Below the pieces are notes generated by a model, which was not told the origin of the DNA, searched no databases, and saw only the letters and a list, made by a program, of their open reading frames with translations. From assembly GCA_003575245.1 (NCBI GenBank), contig NMQN01000838.1, positions 1 through 11,130 of the forward strand: a stretch of DNA of 11,130 bases. The letters run 5' to 3'. The position numbers and the translations under genes were made by a program. Source of the DNA: Candidatus Atribacteria bacterium 1244-E10-H5-B2. GTDB lineage: Bacteria; Atribacterota; JS1; SB-45; 34-128. Position 1 is the stretch's first letter. Each line of letters begins with the position of its first letter. Below, piece after piece: positions 10,627 through 11,130 of the stretch.

Positions 10627-11130
10627 ATGGATAGAGATAAAAAAGGAAGATTTTTAAAAGGTTATACTACATGGAATAAAGGCAAGCCAATGTCAGAGGC
10701 GCATAAAGAAAAAAACAGGTTAGCTCATTTAGGTAAGATTTCTTCAGAGGAAACTAAAATAAAAATAGGTAAAGCAATTAAAAAGTTAGGAATAAAACCT
10801 CCAAGTTGGTTAGGAAAACATCACTCAGAAGAAACAAAAATAAAGTTGAGGGAATCTCATTCTGGAGAAAAATGTTATAACTGGAAAGGTGGCATAACTC
10901 CTTTTAGAACAAAAATATGGCGAAGCAAGCAATATCAAAATTGGCGTAAAGAAGTATTTGAAAGGGATGATTATACTTGCCAGAAATGTGGTGCAAGAAA
11001 CGGCAATGGCAAAGAAATTTATTTAATTCCTCATCACATTAAGAGCTTTGCTAAATATCCTGAATTGAGATTCATCTTAAATAACGGTATTACTCTATGT
11101 GAAGATTGTCATAAAAAAACTGATAATTAT
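10627..11130 (+). CDS. NUMOD3/HNH homing endonuclease, 3' end cut by the window
   Basis: The frame is open for 168 codons to the window edge. The N-terminal third has NUMOD3-type DNA-binding repeats: GKPMSEAHKEK (19-29), GKISSEETKIKI (36-47) and GKHHSEETKIKL (63-74), followed by YNWKGG (84-89). The nuclease domain is of the classic HNH type. It has RDDYTCQKCG with Cys118/Cys121, HHIK with His136/His137, NNGITLC with Asn153, and CEDCHK with Cys158/Cys161 and His162. The C-terminus lies outside. Such enzymes are usually free-standing or in group I introns and spread by cutting alleles that lack them. It follows the zinc-ribbon gene directly and may belong to the same mobile unit inserted near the ATPase gene. 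Confidence 0.85.
   Translation, partial: MDRDKKGRFLKGYTTWNKGKPMSEAHKEKNRLAHLGKISSEETKIKIGKAIKKLGIKPPSWLGKHHSEETKIKLRESHSGEKCYNWKGGITPFRTKIWRSKQYQNWRKEVFERDDYTCQKCGARNGNGKEIYLIPHHIKSFAKYPELRFILNNGITLCEDCHKKTDNY

Overview
The window is a stretch of an AT-rich double-stranded DNA phage or prophage. It reads from the end of the tail module, through lysis, into an early/replication module. Every gene I can support is on the + strand. Strong AAGGAGG-type ribosome binding sites, the low GC, a Gp37-like tail protein, YopX, a DnaD/replisome-organizer-like protein and a holin plus endolysin cassette point to a tailed (siphovirus-like) phage of a low-GC Bacillota-type host. No integrase, capsid or packaging gene is in view, so temperate or virulent lifestyle is undecided.

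Layout. (1) 2-2614, tail tip: the end of a DNRLRE-type tail protein, a Gp37-like tail protein with no standard start codon, a fibre-like protein, and a small membrane/coiled-coil protein. (2) 2625-5102, lysis: a glycosidase-like endolysin with a C-terminal peptidoglycan-binding domain, an intruding HNH endonuclease, an M15 peptidase and a three-helix holin, closed by a clear rho-independent terminator at 5136-5173. (3) 5197-5755, regulation: two small HTH proteins in tandem, each with its own promoter. The first appears leaderless; the second has a consensus promoter followed by an operator-like palindrome. (4) 5816-6534, a replication gene split by a frameshift at a (GATAA)3 repeat. (5) 6535-9088, a chain of very small accessory genes: two methyltransferase stubs, micro-ORFs joined by ATGA/GTGA overlaps, a promoter at 7722-7750, a three-way-junction RNA at 8000-8083, a YopX protein and a small cysteine protein. 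(6) 9110-11130, an SMC/Rad50-like ATPase that loses its C-terminus at a perfect 74-bp inverted copy of its own interior, followed by a zinc-ribbon protein and the start of a NUMOD3/HNH homing endonuclease.

How it fits together. The tail genes run directly into lysis as one late unit ended by the terminator. The HTH pair then restarts transcription for replication and accessory functions. The window carries several marks of recent rearrangement. An HNH gene sits between two synonymously recoded copies of the endolysin C-terminus (LWARGL). Methyltransferase genes are reduced to N-terminal stubs. The replication gene is broken at a tandem repeat. The 74-bp inverted repeat at the ATPase end is either a real template-switch event or an assembly/amplification chimera. 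The best candidates for unusual biology are the recoded endolysin terminus around the HNH gene, the inverted repeat, the pentanucleotide-repeat frameshift, the internal start in the endolysin, and the structured RNA at 8000-8083.
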